Shown: positions 26,458 through 36,246 of the stretch, piece after piece
Layout of the letters: each line of letters starts with the position of its first letter
Position numbering within the stretch: position 1 is the first letter of the stretch
Source: JAHDCJ01 sp039028895
GTDB lineage: Bacteria > Bacteroidota > Bacteroidia > Chitinophagales > Saprospiraceae
Direction: 5' to 3'
Length of the DNA: 59,070 bases
NCBI GenBank assembly: GCA_039028895.1
Contig: JBCCHF010000042.1
Coordinates: 1 to 59,070 of the forward strand
The notes under the pieces: model-generated
Database searches by the model: none
Told to the model about the DNA's origin: nothing
Seen by the model: only the letters and a program-made list of their open reading frames with translations
Position numbers and translations under genes: made by a program

Positions 26458-27006
26458 TTGCAATCTCTTAAAAAAGATAAATTAATACGTAGTTTACGGC
26501 AGTTCCGCATTTGGCATCGCTATATAGGGCTGGTGTTAAGTGTGCTATTGGTCATTAGTGCAATAACGGGTGTCTTACTTGCCTGGAAAAAGAACGTAGA
26601 TCTTTTACAACCACCTTCTCAAAAAGGCATTAGCACAGCATTAGTAGATTGGAAATCATTTGAAGAAGTTGCTGTTATTGCTGTTACCGCTTTGGCTGAT
26701 AGTATAGGTCGTGCCAATCCCGAAATCGACAGAATGGACGCCAGGCCTTCAAAAGGAATGATCAAAGTATTATTCTCTGAGGGCAATTGGGAAGTACAGG
26801 TGGATGGCACTTCAGGAGAAGTCCTTTCCATTGCAAAACGCCATTCAGATTGGATAGAGAATCTTCACGATGGTTCTATCATCAGCGAGGGTTTTAAGCT
26901 GATATCCATGAATACCCTCGGTATAGGCCTGCTATTCCTCATCGCGGCAGGTGTATGGCTCTGGTATGGACCAAAAAAGATAAAAAAGCTAAAGAATAAA
27001 CGCTAG
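26458..27006 (+). CDS. PepSY-domain membrane protein
   Basis: A 182-residue protein with an N-terminal membrane helix (YIGLVLSVLLVISAITGVLL) preceded by RQFRIWHRYIG, a periplasmic PepSY domain (about 60-140; KVLFSEGNWEVQVDGTSGEV) and a C-terminal helix (GIGLLFLIAAGVWLWYGPKK). The HRYIG and WIENLHDG elements are typical of PepSY-associated TM proteins, which are small relatives of iron reductases. The only workable start is TTG at 26458, three bases after the previous stop. The 3' end overlaps the convergent FKBP gene by 4 bases. Confidence 0.85.
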   Translation: MQSLKKDKLIRSLRQFRIWHRYIGLVLSVLLVISAITGVLLAWKKNVDLLQPPSQKGISTALVDWKSFEEVAVIAVTALADSIGRANPEIDRMDARPSKGMIKVLFSEGNWEVQVDGTSGEVLSIAKRHSDWIENLHDGSIISEGFKLISMNTLGIGLLFLIAAGVWLWYGPKKIKKLKNKR

Positions 27007-27512
27007 TGGTTGGAGCCACCTGGGCCTTGTATATTACCATTGGCGATCTCTTCCTCAGTCGCTTCCCTGACGCCTACAACGATACCTGTAAAATGGAGTG
27101 ACTTTCCAGCCATAGGGTGGTTAAAATCAAGTTTAACTGTTTGTTCTGTAACACCTAATACCTTGGCGCGGTGCATTCTGTTTTGCTCATCGCGAAGGCT
27201 AACAATATTACCAAGAGCGATCATTTTCTCGTCAATGTTGCCATCCTGGCCTCTGAAAATATTGATATCAACATCAAAAATTGCCTTTGGATCTGAATCG
27301 CCGTATGCCTCCCCGCTGTTCAACATGAATTGAAACTCATCATCGACAGCCAGGCCATCAAGATTATTCTCAAATGCAGGGAGCATGCTGCCCACACCAA
27401 AAAGGAAGGTTAATGGATTATTATTTTGGACCACTTCGACTACAGCTCCTTCAGCACTTCCCTCTCTGAGGGTATAGGTAATCTGTACTACAGAATTTTT
27501 ACTAACTTTCAT
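27003..27512 (-). CDS. SlyD-like FKBP peptidyl-prolyl isomerase
   Basis: A 169-residue cytoplasmic FKBP with an insert-in-flap domain. The FKBP part opens VVQITYTLREGSAEGAVVE and shows LTFLFGVGSMLPAFENNLDG; the flap insert is about 75-120; it returns with VKLDFNHPMAGKSLHFTGIV, the hallmark of the SlyD family. Unlike E. coli SlyD the tail is short and lacks a His-rich metal-binding stretch. It acts as a prolyl isomerase and chaperone. It follows the DUF58 gene by 45 bases on the same strand and may be the last gene of that operon. Confidence 0.93.
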   Translation of the reverse strand: MKVSKNSVVQITYTLREGSAEGAVVEVVQNNNPLTFLFGVGSMLPAFENNLDGLAVDDEFQFMLNSGEAYGDSDPKAIFDVDINIFRGQDGNIDEKMIALGNIVSLRDEQNRMHRAKVLGVTEQTVKLDFNHPMAGKSLHFTGIVVGVREATEEEIANGNIQGPGGSNH

Positions 27513-27557
27513 TGATATATCTTTTGATGCGCAAAGATACGATAAATAGCGACTTTA

Positions 27558-28895
27558 CTATATCATACCTCTGGCTTTGAGCTCAAGATATTTATTAACG
27601 GTATTAAGGGAAAGATCCTCTGGGCGAGTAAGGATAGACTGGATGCCATATTGGCGAAGTTTATGTACAATCTGTTCTTTTTCAGCAATGAATTTTCGGG
27701 CTATGGTCCTGTGGTATACCTCCTCAAGATTAGCGCTTTCTTCCTCACTAAATTCCTTGATCTCTGTATTCTCAAAGAACACAACAACAAGCAAATGCAT
27801 CGCATTCATTTTCCTGAGCAAAGGCAATACTCTCTCAAGCGCATACATAGATTCAAAGTTGGTGTACAAGAATAATAAGCTCCTTCCTCCTCTAATGATA
27901 TTCCGGCATGACCGGAACAATAATTCATAGTTGGACTCTAATGGTCGTTCCTTTTCTTTATATAGGGCGTGAATGATCTTTTGTAGTTGTTTTGGACTGC
28001 GCTCTGCTCTAAGCGAAGTACCAATTTTATCAGAAAAGGTAATCAGGCCTGCCTTATCATGCTTTTTCAGAGCAATATTCGAAATAACTAAACTGGCATT
28101 GATCGCATAATCCATGAGACTAAGCCCGTTGAATGGTAATTTCATTGAACGGCTCTTATCAATCACTGAGTAGATCTGCTGTGCCCGTTCATCTTCATAC
28201 TGATTGACCATCAGTTCATTATGTCTTCCAGTAGCTTTCCAGTTTACGCTCCTGTAATCATCGCCTTTGACATAATTTTTGATCTGTTCAAACTCGTAGC
28301 TATGGCCTAACCGTCGTATTTTTTTGATGCCCTGGAAATGAGAAATACGGGCAAAAGCCTTCAACTCAAGGTTCTTCATTTGCAAAATAGAAGGATAGAC
28401 AGGGATTGTAGTTTTTAGTTTCTTCAAATGACGGCGTTCCACCAATCCAAGGAAAGAAGCTGCAAATATGAGAACATTATTAAAAACGTACTCACCTCGT
28501 TTAACCGGCCTAAGAAAATATGAAGCTACTTTTTTCTCCTGCGGTCCGAGCTTAAGGTGTAATTCAAAATCCCGTTTCTGAAACTGGATGGGTAGTTCAT
28601 CTATGACCCTCAATGTTAACGGAATGCTAAACGAACTATCCAGGTTTATTCTCACTACGTTCTCGTCTCCAAGTGAAAACACTCTTGGCAGATCTCGTTC
28701 GCAACCAATTACGAAAGAAGGATTAAATAGCAATACCAGATCGACTAACACCAAAACGCCACCAATAACCAGCATGGTTTGTGCTATTGGCAGTAATGGC
28801 GGGAAGGCAAAGCTTAGCCCCAGAAATCCCACGACAAGGCCGAAAAGCGCAAAAAATCTATTGGTCAGGAAAAGGTTTTTGAATAGTCTAATCAT
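27558..28895 (-). CDS. DUF58 domain protein (MoxR-associated)
   Basis: A 445-residue protein with two N-terminal membrane helices (about 10-60, FFALFGLVVGFLGLSFAFPP) and a DUF58/von Willebrand A-like cytoplasmic domain. The core signature is YEFEQIKNYVKGDDYRSVNW followed by KATGRHNELMVNQYEDERAQ, and the VWA MIDAS-like start is VIDKSRSM. Its start overlaps the moxR stop by 4 bases. DUF58 proteins act as membrane partners of MoxR AAA+ ATPases; the client is unknown. Confidence 0.93.
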   Translation of the reverse strand: MIRLFKNLFLTNRFFALFGLVVGFLGLSFAFPPLLPIAQTMLVIGGVLVLVDLVLLFNPSFVIGCERDLPRVFSLGDENVVRINLDSSFSIPLTLRVIDELPIQFQKRDFELHLKLGPQEKKVASYFLRPVKRGEYVFNNVLIFAASFLGLVERRHLKKLKTTIPVYPSILQMKNLELKAFARISHFQGIKKIRRLGHSYEFEQIKNYVKGDDYRSVNWKATGRHNELMVNQYEDERAQQIYSVIDKSRSMKLPFNGLSLMDYAINASLVISNIALKKHDKAGLITFSDKIGTSLRAERSPKQLQKIIHALYKEKERPLESNYELLFRSCRNIIRGGRSLLFLYTNFESMYALERVLPLLRKMNAMHLLVVVFFENTEIKEFSEEESANLEEVYHRTIARKFIAEKEQIVHKLRQYGIQSILTRPEDLSLNTVNKYLELKARGMI

Positions 28896-29896
28896 CGTGG
28901 TACTTCTATCTTTTCAAGGATATCCTGTACAGCATCTTCTGTTGTGTAACCCTCCATTTCCCGCTCTGGGGTCAAAATGATCCTGTGATTAAGGACAGGA
29001 CCGGTAACAAACTGAATGTCATCAGGGGTAACAAAATCTCTACCATTGATCGCAGCCAATGATTTTGAAGCTTTCAATATCGCCAACGAAGCCCTGGGCG
29101 AAGCACCTAAAAACAAATCTCCATTGTTACGGGTATTATTAATCACACGGGCAATGTATTCGACCAACTCATCTTTGATATGTACTTTTTCGACAAGGCT
29201 GATACATTCCTGTAAATTATCTCTTTGAAAGACCGGTTCTACACTATCTGCAGCTCTTTGGGAGAAATCTTCCTTAAACTTGTTGAGAATGCTAATTTCT
29301 TCCTGCAATGATGGATAATCGATCTTAATCCGGAAGAGAAAGCGGTCAAGTTGTGCTTCAGGAAGCTTATAAGTCCCTTCTTGCTCGATCGGGTTTTGGG
29401 TTGCCAGCACGAAAAAAGGGAATTCCATTTTATAGGTCGTACCATCTACAGTAACCTGTTGTTCTTCCATAACCTCAAACAAAGCAGACTGCGTCTTGGC
29501 AGGCGCTCGGTTAATCTCATCGATAAGAACAATATTTGAAAAAACGGGACCTGAATTGAAAGAAAAATCAGAAGTTTTCATATTGAAAACTGAGGTACCT
29601 ACCACATCTGTAGGCATCAGGTCTGGAGTAAACTGGATACGAGAAAAGTCGACATCCATTGTTTTGGCCAGCATTTTGGCCGACAAGGTTTTCGCAATTC
29701 CAGGAACTCCTTCCAAAAGTACATGACCCCCAGAAAACAAAGCCACCAGCATGAGATCGATCATGCTCTCCTGACCAATGATCACTTTGCGCATTTCCGT
29801 GCGCACGGCATCAACAGAATTGCTGATCTTACTAAGATTAAGCGAACTTTTATTCCAGATAGGGTCTACTGATTCGGTTTTTTCGTGTTCTTCCAT
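28892..29896 (-). CDS. MoxR-family AAA+ ATPase
   Basis: A 334-residue cytoplasmic ATPase. Walker A is GVPGIAKT (residues about 61-68), Walker B is NIVLIDEINRAP, sensor 1 is VLATQNPIEQEGTYKLPEAQ, and the lid contains LDRFLFRIKIDYPS. Length and order are typical of MoxR/RavA-like chaperone ATPases, which assemble or activate protein complexes with VWA partners. It is the central gene of a minus-strand operon, 2 bases after the DUF4350 gene and overlapping the DUF58 gene. Confidence 0.96.
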   Translation of the reverse strand: MEEHEKTESVDPIWNKSSLNLSKISNSVDAVRTEMRKVIIGQESMIDLMLVALFSGGHVLLEGVPGIAKTLSAKMLAKTMDVDFSRIQFTPDLMPTDVVGTSVFNMKTSDFSFNSGPVFSNIVLIDEINRAPAKTQSALFEVMEEQQVTVDGTTYKMEFPFFVLATQNPIEQEGTYKLPEAQLDRFLFRIKIDYPSLQEEISILNKFKEDFSQRAADSVEPVFQRDNLQECISLVEKVHIKDELVEYIARVINNTRNNGDLFLGASPRASLAILKASKSLAAINGRDFVTPDDIQFVTGPVLNHRIILTPEREMEGYTTEDAVQDILEKIEVPR

Positions 29897-29898
29897 TG

Positions 29899-31227
29899 TT
29901 ATTTTGAGTTTCTGTAAAAGTCGTCAACCAGCCCGTGAAAATAAACAAGCGTATTGGGGGCAATACTGGAGGACCGTTGTACTTTCTTCCAGGTTTTTAG
30001 AATTTTTTGAATCTCTTCTGCCGGCACCTCTGACTTGATCGCTACTTTTTTGATAAATGTCTCATCAAGTTGTTGTGTGGGAATATTGTATCGATCTCGC
30101 AAGAAATAGAGAAACAGCTTCATTTCTTGTTGAGCGAGTTTCTTATGTGCGTTTTGCTGGAAATATAAACTACCTATGGTTTTGATATATTCCAATGAAG
30201 TGTTGGCGTTTTCTTTCAAGACGGGAATAATACGTTGTCTCCTTTTTGCCCTGAACAGCACATATAGTATGACAAGTACCAACCCGGTGTACCAACTCCA
30301 TCTCAAGCTTTTTTGAGACAAAATATATTGCAAGGGACTTTGACTAAAGTTTCTTGGAGGTGGAGTAAATTCTGAATAATCAGCAAACTTGGAGTTTTCA
30401 TCCCAATAAATATCTCCTTCCGGAAGGTGAGAAAATACGCGTCCGGCATATGCCAGAGCTTCCTCCCTGATCATTTGATAATTGGAAAACACCAAAGGAT
30501 TGGTATGGAAATAAAAGGTGCCATCTCCATGCTTAAGGCGGATGAAATTGAGAGAATCAAGTCCCAGCCTTCCGAGTATTTCGTAATCAAACCCCTGTTC
30601 ACAAAAAGTCCAGTCATCAATATACCTCCAATAATAATCACGCTCTTTATCCTTGTATTGGTGGACATAATTGAAAGGTTCTTCTGTTTTAAGATCCGGG
30701 TGCGAAAATTGCAATTCTACTTTTTCATTATTGTAAATCTCGTATCCCGACCATCCATAGTATTCATAATCATCAAAAATATACTCTCCGGATTCATGAT
30801 CGTAGTAATAGTCTTTAAGGGATTCGCATTCATCGGCATATAATCTGGGAATAAAGTCTCCTGGTAATGTATTGGAGGCGATAAAAGCATTATTGCCATT
30901 TTCAACAAAACTGACCAGGGCCTCTTTTTCAGTAGAGTCTAAATGTAAATGATCACCTATGAAGACATAATTAATGGCTTCCTCAGCATCTATCGGCAAA
31001 GTCTCTGAAAACTCATCTCCCTTTCCAATCGATTTGAATGTCTCGTCAGGAAAGTAGGATTTCAGCATTTCCGAGATTACATAGGTATCGTAAGGATCTT
31101 TCCCATCCTTTGAGTAATATTCTCCCCAATTGTATTTTTCTCTATCCTTTTGAAAGACAAAATACAGCAAAGCCACCACCGCCAGCAGGCCGACAATAAT
31201 GAATATGGAACGTTGGTAATTCTTCAT
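29899..31227 (-). CDS. DUF4350 membrane protein
   Basis: A 442-residue protein with an N-terminal membrane anchor (IIVGLLAVVALLYFVFQ), an exported DUF4350 domain resembling a glutamine-amidotransferase fold (YVFIGDHLHLDSTEKEALVS; NNAFIASNTLPGDFIP), a second membrane helix about 318-336 (YTGLVLVILYVLFRAKRRQR) and a cytoplasmic helical C-terminus. The family sits beside MoxR and DUF58 in many bacteria and its biochemical role is unknown. It lies 6 bases after the DUF4129 gene. Confidence 0.88.
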   Translation of the reverse strand: MKNYQRSIFIIVGLLAVVALLYFVFQKDREKYNWGEYYSKDGKDPYDTYVISEMLKSYFPDETFKSIGKGDEFSETLPIDAEEAINYVFIGDHLHLDSTEKEALVSFVENGNNAFIASNTLPGDFIPRLYADECESLKDYYYDHESGEYIFDDYEYYGWSGYEIYNNEKVELQFSHPDLKTEEPFNYVHQYKDKERDYYWRYIDDWTFCEQGFDYEILGRLGLDSLNFIRLKHGDGTFYFHTNPLVFSNYQMIREEALAYAGRVFSHLPEGDIYWDENSKFADYSEFTPPPRNFSQSPLQYILSQKSLRWSWYTGLVLVILYVLFRAKRRQRIIPVLKENANTSLEYIKTIGSLYFQQNAHKKLAQQEMKLFLYFLRDRYNIPTQQLDETFIKKVAIKSEVPAEEIQKILKTWKKVQRSSSIAPNTLVYFHGLVDDFYRNSK

Positions 31228-31233
31228 GATCCG

Positions 31234-31932
31234 CTAGTTCCTGATGGCTTTTAATAGTTTTTCAAAATAGTTTTTCAATCGGTTATAATCCGGCTCGTTG
31301 ACCTCAGTTTCTCCATACCAGACCTTGTCAAAAATGCGGGTGACATTCCGGAAGGAAGGAAAGACTGACTTTTCTCTCATTTCACGGAGATAATCGAAAT
31401 TGGTCTTTTCTTTTTTCCAATTGATCCAACGCAACTGAGAAAGCTCTTTGATGATCATCAGGTAGTACATTCTGATCGCTTGTCTGAAGTTCTTTTGCTC
31501 TAATGATTCGCGCAGAAAACGCTCCAGGTCAGACTCGTGCAGATTTTCCTCAACATCTTCAATTGAATAATTTCTTTTGGGTTTAAGTTTTGTTTCGATG
31601 AGGGTAAAACGGTTAGTCAAAAGCCTGTACATTAAAAACAGGAAGAAGATGATAAATATGCCATAAAAGATATACCTGACATATCGCCCATCACCGAAAA
31701 ATGATCCATCAAAATAAACCGGATCCGAGGTATTCTCTTCTACTTTTTCCGGCTTCTCATCACTGAATTTCATGCCATCAACAGTCTTCTCCCATCTGTC
31801 ATTATCAAATTCACGATGTTCGACATCTTCTGACATATAACTTCCTGTATCCTGTCCAAGAAGACAAGTACTTACAAAAATGCAAGCCAGGAATGTGATC
31901 AGGTAATATGTTCTATTTAAAAATGCTGACAT
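31234..31932 (-). CDS. DUF4129 membrane protein
   Basis: A 232-residue protein: signal-like N-terminus (ITFLACIFVSTCLLGQ), a short acidic exported stretch, a membrane helix about 88-106 (FYGIFIIFFLFLMYRLL), and a cytoplasmic helical domain containing FRQAIRMYYLMIIKELSQLR and VWYGETEVNEPDYNRLKNYF, the DUF4129 signature. Such proteins accompany MoxR/DUF58 systems; function is unknown. It is in one minus-strand transcript with the SpoIIM gene 39 bases upstream. Confidence 0.88.
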   Translation of the reverse strand: MSAFLNRTYYLITFLACIFVSTCLLGQDTGSYMSEDVEHREFDNDRWEKTVDGMKFSDEKPEKVEENTSDPVYFDGSFFGDGRYVRYIFYGIFIIFFLFLMYRLLTNRFTLIETKLKPKRNYSIEDVEENLHESDLERFLRESLEQKNFRQAIRMYYLMIIKELSQLRWINWKKEKTNFDYLREMREKSVFPSFRNVTRIFDKVWYGETEVNEPDYNRLKNYFEKLLKAIRN

Positions 31933-31971
31933 CGTGTATTTAATACTATTGCATTTGCTCGCTTCTGATTT

Positions 31972-33885
31972 TTATCCGTTTTCTACTTCAAGTCCATAGA
32001 CCTTTTTCCTTTCTCCAATGGTTTCAATTCTTTCTTTCAGACTTTTTGCATCCTGAATCTCAAGCAGGGTAAAGTAAACAAAACTCATGCTGATGAGTAG
32101 GAACGGGAATATCAGACCAAGGACAAAAATGGTCATGAAAGTTGAGAATAAAGTCACCACTGTTGTCAATACATCTCCTTCGAGGGCCAGGTTCCACTGG
32201 ACCACTTCGAAATAAAGCCAGGCAATCGGAGAATCTACAAGGACATAAGTCACAAATCCAATGAAACTAAGAATTCCAAACACGACAAAAGGTCTCATCC
32301 ACGATCCTCCTAATAAACCAAATGTGCGTCCAAGACTGCTGAAGAAGGTAATATTCTCTTTATGCGCTACAAACATCCAAAGCGTGAATATTGGAAGGAG
32401 CAATACGAAGATCGCTACCGCCAAACCGTGGTCTACAAACAAGAGGCTATTGGCAATAGCTACTATGAATAAAGCAAAGAATGAGTTCTTACGGAAAAAA
32501 CGCGCAAGCTGCGACCACTTAAATTCAGTTCTGTATTCCGGATCATTTGATTCAGAGTCTTTCTTGAGGAAAAAGCATAGGACGAAAGCAACTATTGAGA
32601 AAGCTATTACATTCAAAATGGCGAGCATTGGCCAGTCTGGATAATTAATCAATACCGGTAACTTTGCAATGCTCCAGTTCGGGAATTCAAATATGTAGTT
32701 GAAAGTTCCACTCGGAATTCTCTGGAATGGTTCAAGGAAATCAGGTGGCAAAAAGAAATAATAAACTCCTGAATATAGGGCTGCAATACTTAGTGCGCTA
32801 ATTATGATGCCCTTGAGATATTTTTTATAAAGCGTGAAAGTATCAAGGAATATTTCCCCTGCACTTTTAATTTTTCGATAATTCGTTGAAAAGGACCTGT
32901 CTTCAGTAATCTTGAATGCCTCTAGTGGTTTTTTAAACCCTTTACGGGAAAGCCACCATGGATAAAACACAAAATAACCAAGGACAAAACTTAAACTCAA
33001 CAAAATAAAGATCAGCCTGATCCAATCCGGCGTCTCCGTATGACGCGTTAAGAAGCCTTCAAAGAAACCTGCAAGAATCGTCAGAGGGATAACCCCGAGC
33101 AAAAGTTTAATGCCACGCCTGGCAGAAATCTGAAAAGCCTGAAGTCTTGTAAAAGTTCCAGGGAAGACCAGTCCTTTACCCAGTGCAAGTCCTGCAGCTC
33201 CTGATATAATGATGGCAGATATTTCCAGTGTTCCATGGGTCCAGATGGTCAGGAAAGATTCCTGGAAAAGGCCTCTTTCGATAAAGAAAAATTGGAACGA
33301 ACCGATCATGATGCCATTATAGATCAGAATGCCAATGGTACCAATGGCAAAGAAAAGTCCTGAAATGAACGTCAGGAAATCTACTCTAAGGTTATTGAGC
33401 GTAATGCCCAGGAACATATCAACTTCGTTCATCTCCTTATAAACAGCCATCGGGTCACCATTCTCAATATTGGTTTCAGTCATATTGACATAGGCATCTC
33501 CCAATATGGTACGTGCAAATTCGGGATCATTATAACCCGAAAGCACACCGATTCCAATAGCTAAAGCAAAGACCAGGAAAGACAAAAGGAATTCGCGGCG
33601 TGATTCATAAACTACCTGTGGCAAATCCTCTTTCCAAAACTCCATAAATCTTCGCCACTTGCCTTTCCTGTTTTTATAGATATTGTGAAACAAAGCCTGG
33701 GCCAGACCGTTAAGATATACGCGAACAGAGCGGTTAGGGTAATAGGTCCTTGAGTAGGAAAGGTCATCTGTGATCTTGATAAACAGATTGGAGAGCTGGT
33801 CCGGATCCTTCTTTTTGTCGTCCAGTAACGCTTCGAACTCCGTCCACTTCTCCTTGTTTTGATCGATAAACCGCGTCTCTCGCAT
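31972..33885 (-). CDS. SpoIIM-family membrane protein with extra C-terminal membrane half
   Basis: A 637-residue multi-pass protein. Residues 1-330 are the stage II sporulation protein M (DUF95) domain: a soluble start (WTEFEALLDD) and helices with LNNLRVDFLTFISGLFFAIG, IWTHGTLEISAIIISGAAGL and LALGKGLVFPGTFTRL. About 300 further residues contain six or more hydrophobic helices (KKYLKGIIISALSIAALYSG; FFALFIVAIANSLLFV; WMRPFVVFGILSFIGFVTYV). That roughly doubles the usual length. The organism need not sporulate; the family is common in non-sporulating bacteria next to RDD and MoxR genes. It heads the operon and is divergent from the RDD gene. Confidence 0.9.
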   Translation of the reverse strand: MRETRFIDQNKEKWTEFEALLDDKKKDPDQLSNLFIKITDDLSYSRTYYPNRSVRVYLNGLAQALFHNIYKNRKGKWRRFMEFWKEDLPQVVYESRREFLLSFLVFALAIGIGVLSGYNDPEFARTILGDAYVNMTETNIENGDPMAVYKEMNEVDMFLGITLNNLRVDFLTFISGLFFAIGTIGILIYNGIMIGSFQFFFIERGLFQESFLTIWTHGTLEISAIIISGAAGLALGKGLVFPGTFTRLQAFQISARRGIKLLLGVIPLTILAGFFEGFLTRHTETPDWIRLIFILLSLSFVLGYFVFYPWWLSRKGFKKPLEAFKITEDRSFSTNYRKIKSAGEIFLDTFTLYKKYLKGIIISALSIAALYSGVYYFFLPPDFLEPFQRIPSGTFNYIFEFPNWSIAKLPVLINYPDWPMLAILNVIAFSIVAFVLCFFLKKDSESNDPEYRTEFKWSQLARFFRKNSFFALFIVAIANSLLFVDHGLAVAIFVLLLPIFTLWMFVAHKENITFFSSLGRTFGLLGGSWMRPFVVFGILSFIGFVTYVLVDSPIAWLYFEVVQWNLALEGDVLTTVVTLFSTFMTIFVLGLIFPFLLISMSFVYFTLLEIQDAKSLKERIETIGERKKVYGLEVENG

Positions 33886-34112
33886 AAACCGTTTCTTTGA
33901 GGTTTTTCCCCTTTTTATTTGAGTGTCTAATGTGAAAAGACAGGAAGGGAAAAGATAGTTCCGCAGGACACTGTTTTTCCGACGAACCTTAGGTAAATAT
34001 AGAAAAAATATTACCTTTCATCTAAAATGGATAAATTTAAGGCACCATCCATTTTAGTTATGCGTTATTGATTTAGGTAACACAAAAATAACGTCAAAAA
34101 TTGTAAGGTATT

Positions 34113-34838
34113 TTGAGTAAAATTGAAATTTCAACAACACAGAATGTTTCTATTGAATATGAACTTGCATCATTGAGTGAGCGCATTTTTGCTTTCATCG
34201 TTGATCAAATTATTCTTTGGGTGACTGTGTTGATTCTCACTGCTATTTTTGTGCCTGCAGGTGGCTTTTTTTACAACCTGGTTACCTTCATCCTGATTCT
34301 CCCGATCTTCGTTTTCTATTCCTTGTTCAGTGAAATTTTCCTAAATGGTCAATCCCTTGGGAAACGTGTATTCGGTATTAAAGTCGTTAAGTTATCTGGC
34401 GACGAACCAGGCCTAAATGATTACATTATACGATGGACGTTTCGAATGATTGACATCTGGTTCTCTTTTGGCACAGTAGCATCATTGCTTATCGGTTCAT
34501 CTTCCAAACGTCAACGGCTTGGTGATCTAGTTGCGAATACCGCAATTATCAAGATCAAATCAAGCTTTCATCTGAAGCTAAAGGATATTCTCAAGATCAA
34601 TTCACTTGAAAATTATGAGATCACCTATCCTGCAGTGCGCCAGTTCAGCGAACAGGATATGCTGCTGATAAAAACCGTTCTGGCGAGAGTCCAGCGCTTT
34701 CCCAACAGGGCACATAAAGAAGCGCTTTACGACCTAGTCACCAAGGTTACAAAGAAAATGGGCATTGAGAATCGTCCTAAAAATAGTACACAATTCCTTA
34801 AGACCCTGATCAGGGATTATATCGTCTTAACCCGATAA
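34113..34838 (+). CDS. RDD-family membrane protein
   Basis: A 241-residue protein whose first 150 residues are an RDD domain: EYELASLSERIFAFIVDQII with the conserved Arg and Asp, then SLGKRVFGIKVVKLSGDEPG, and YIIRWTFRMIDIWF. Three membrane helices are visible, followed by a cytoplasmic tail of about 90 residues. The only start giving this frame is TTG at 34113. It is divergent from the SpoIIM gene across a 227-base spacer, the usual companion arrangement. Function is unknown. Confidence 0.9.
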   Translation: MSKIEISTTQNVSIEYELASLSERIFAFIVDQIILWVTVLILTAIFVPAGGFFYNLVTFILILPIFVFYSLFSEIFLNGQSLGKRVFGIKVVKLSGDEPGLNDYIIRWTFRMIDIWFSFGTVASLLIGSSSKRQRLGDLVANTAIIKIKSSFHLKLKDILKINSLENYEITYPAVRQFSEQDMLLIKTVLARVQRFPNRAHKEALYDLVTKVTKKMGIENRPKNSTQFLKTLIRDYIVLTR

Positions 34839-34844
34839 TTATTT

Positions 34845-34884
34845 TATTCCGGGTTGTTTATTCAGGAACCCGAAACCCGAAATA
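34845..34884. repeat. Palindromic intergenic repeat, copy a
   Basis: TATTCCGGGTTGTTTA (34845-34860), followed after a spacer by AACCCGAAATAAC, forms an imperfect palindrome between the convergent RDD and MFS genes. The left arm is shared almost exactly with the copy at 52583. It probably also works as a terminator. Confidence 0.6.
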
Positions 34885-34901
34885 ACATGCCTGCCACCTG
34901 G

Positions 34902-36101
34902 TCACACCAGGCTCGGGTCGCTCAGTCTTTTATTCCCCCCAATAAACCCAATTGAAATAATGATCATGACTCCTCCCATGAGTCCAAAGGCAAATCCCAG
35001 AGAAGTTTCATTACTTACCGGTTCCGTAAAAAATGGTGAGAAAAATTGTCCGAGAAACATTGACATATTCAGTACGCCAATAAGTCGACCCCGCATATGA
35101 ACGGGGGCAAGAGACATTAACCAAACCATTCCGTTTGGGATCATAAAGCCAAAACCTAATCCGCTAATAAGTAAACCGGTAATGACCTGGGGGTAAGTAT
35201 AGGCATTACCAATGAAAATAAAACCCACACCCATAATCAAAAATCCGATGGCGTAGATAAGCGGGTAACTCAACCTTGATTTAATCACTTCGTAAAGCAT
35301 GGCTGTCGGGGCAGCTGCTATGGTGCAGGTAGCAATGGCCAATCCAACACTAAACTGACTGACTTCAGAAATTTCGGCCAGGTAGAAAGGTAATTGCACT
35401 GGTACCATATAAAAGATGACCATTCCAATAAAGCCTATAATATAAATCAGAATAATTTTCCCTCTTGAAAAAAGTTCATCTTGCATCTCAAGATCAAGAA
35501 TATCACGAGGCTTTTTTGACAACTGGAGTGAAGAAGGCTCTTTAAGGATCAGCCAAACCATCGGAAACACTAACATTGAAGCGGTGTAAATCAGAAAGGG
35601 TTCGCGCCAACTGATATCCGCCAAAAGGCCACCGCAAAGCACAAAAATGATCCCACCAATTGACATAAATCCTCCCTGAAGCCCCATAAACTGATCTCGC
35701 TCCTTACCTTCAAAATAATCAGCTACCAAGGTCGTTATCGTCACCATATTACCTGCTACGGCAATACCTAACACTCCCCTACTGATCAGGATATGATAAA
35801 GGTTATCAAGAAAATACCCGGCAGTTCCTGCGAAAGCATATAAAACCAGTGAAGTGAGCAGTAGTTTTTTTCGTCCAAACCTGTCAATAATATAGCCCAT
35901 AAACGGGGCAGCAATAGCAATGATCAAAGACGGCAGAACGAGAATCAGGCGAGAAAGGAATTCAGAATCAGGATTGTGGGAAAAGGCCTCACTGATTTTG
36001 GAAAGTGCAGGGGCTATTGTTGCTGCAGCCATAATCGTAAGACTGCCACCAGCCAATAATGTGGCCTTGATCCATAATTTTTGTTTAGGGGTAAAATTCA
36101 C
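34902..36101 (-). CDS. Major facilitator superfamily transporter
   Basis: A 399-residue transporter with about 12 hydrophobic helices and the MFS loop 2-3 motif GYIIDRFGRKKLLLTSLVLY. A helix with FGFMIPNGMVWLMSLAPVHM and the second-half loop RGRLIGVLNMSMFLGQF also fit the drug/sugar-proton antiporter group. Substrate is unknown. The start is a GTG at 36101. It stands alone, convergent with the RDD gene. Confidence 0.92.
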   Translation of the reverse strand: MNFTPKQKLWIKATLLAGGSLTIMAAATIAPALSKISEAFSHNPDSEFLSRLILVLPSLIIAIAAPFMGYIIDRFGRKKLLLTSLVLYAFAGTAGYFLDNLYHILISRGVLGIAVAGNMVTITTLVADYFEGKERDQFMGLQGGFMSIGGIIFVLCGGLLADISWREPFLIYTASMLVFPMVWLILKEPSSLQLSKKPRDILDLEMQDELFSRGKIILIYIIGFIGMVIFYMVPVQLPFYLAEISEVSQFSVGLAIATCTIAAAPTAMLYEVIKSRLSYPLIYAIGFLIMGVGFIFIGNAYTYPQVITGLLISGLGFGFMIPNGMVWLMSLAPVHMRGRLIGVLNMSMFLGQFFSPFFTEPVSNETSLGFAFGLMGGVMIIISIGFIGGNKRLSDPSLV

Positions 36102-36216
36102 GGTCAGGGTGCCTTAAAGGTTACCAAGATACCATTTCTTCTTAATACGTTAGCAAGTTTTGAAAAACCCAACTATCAAACATTGGTTTAAGACGCTTTC
36201 ACTAACAGAAAGGTTA

Positions 36217-36246
36217 CAAAAAAGCCGGCCCATCAATTGAGCCGGC
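36217..36246 (-). terminator. Intrinsic terminator after aldolase gene
   Basis: GCCGGC arms at 36223-36228 and 36241-36246 flank an 12-base loop. On the minus strand the stem is followed by a T-run (an A-run at 36217-36222 on the plus strand). It lies about 70 bases past the aldolase stop. Confidence 0.75.
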
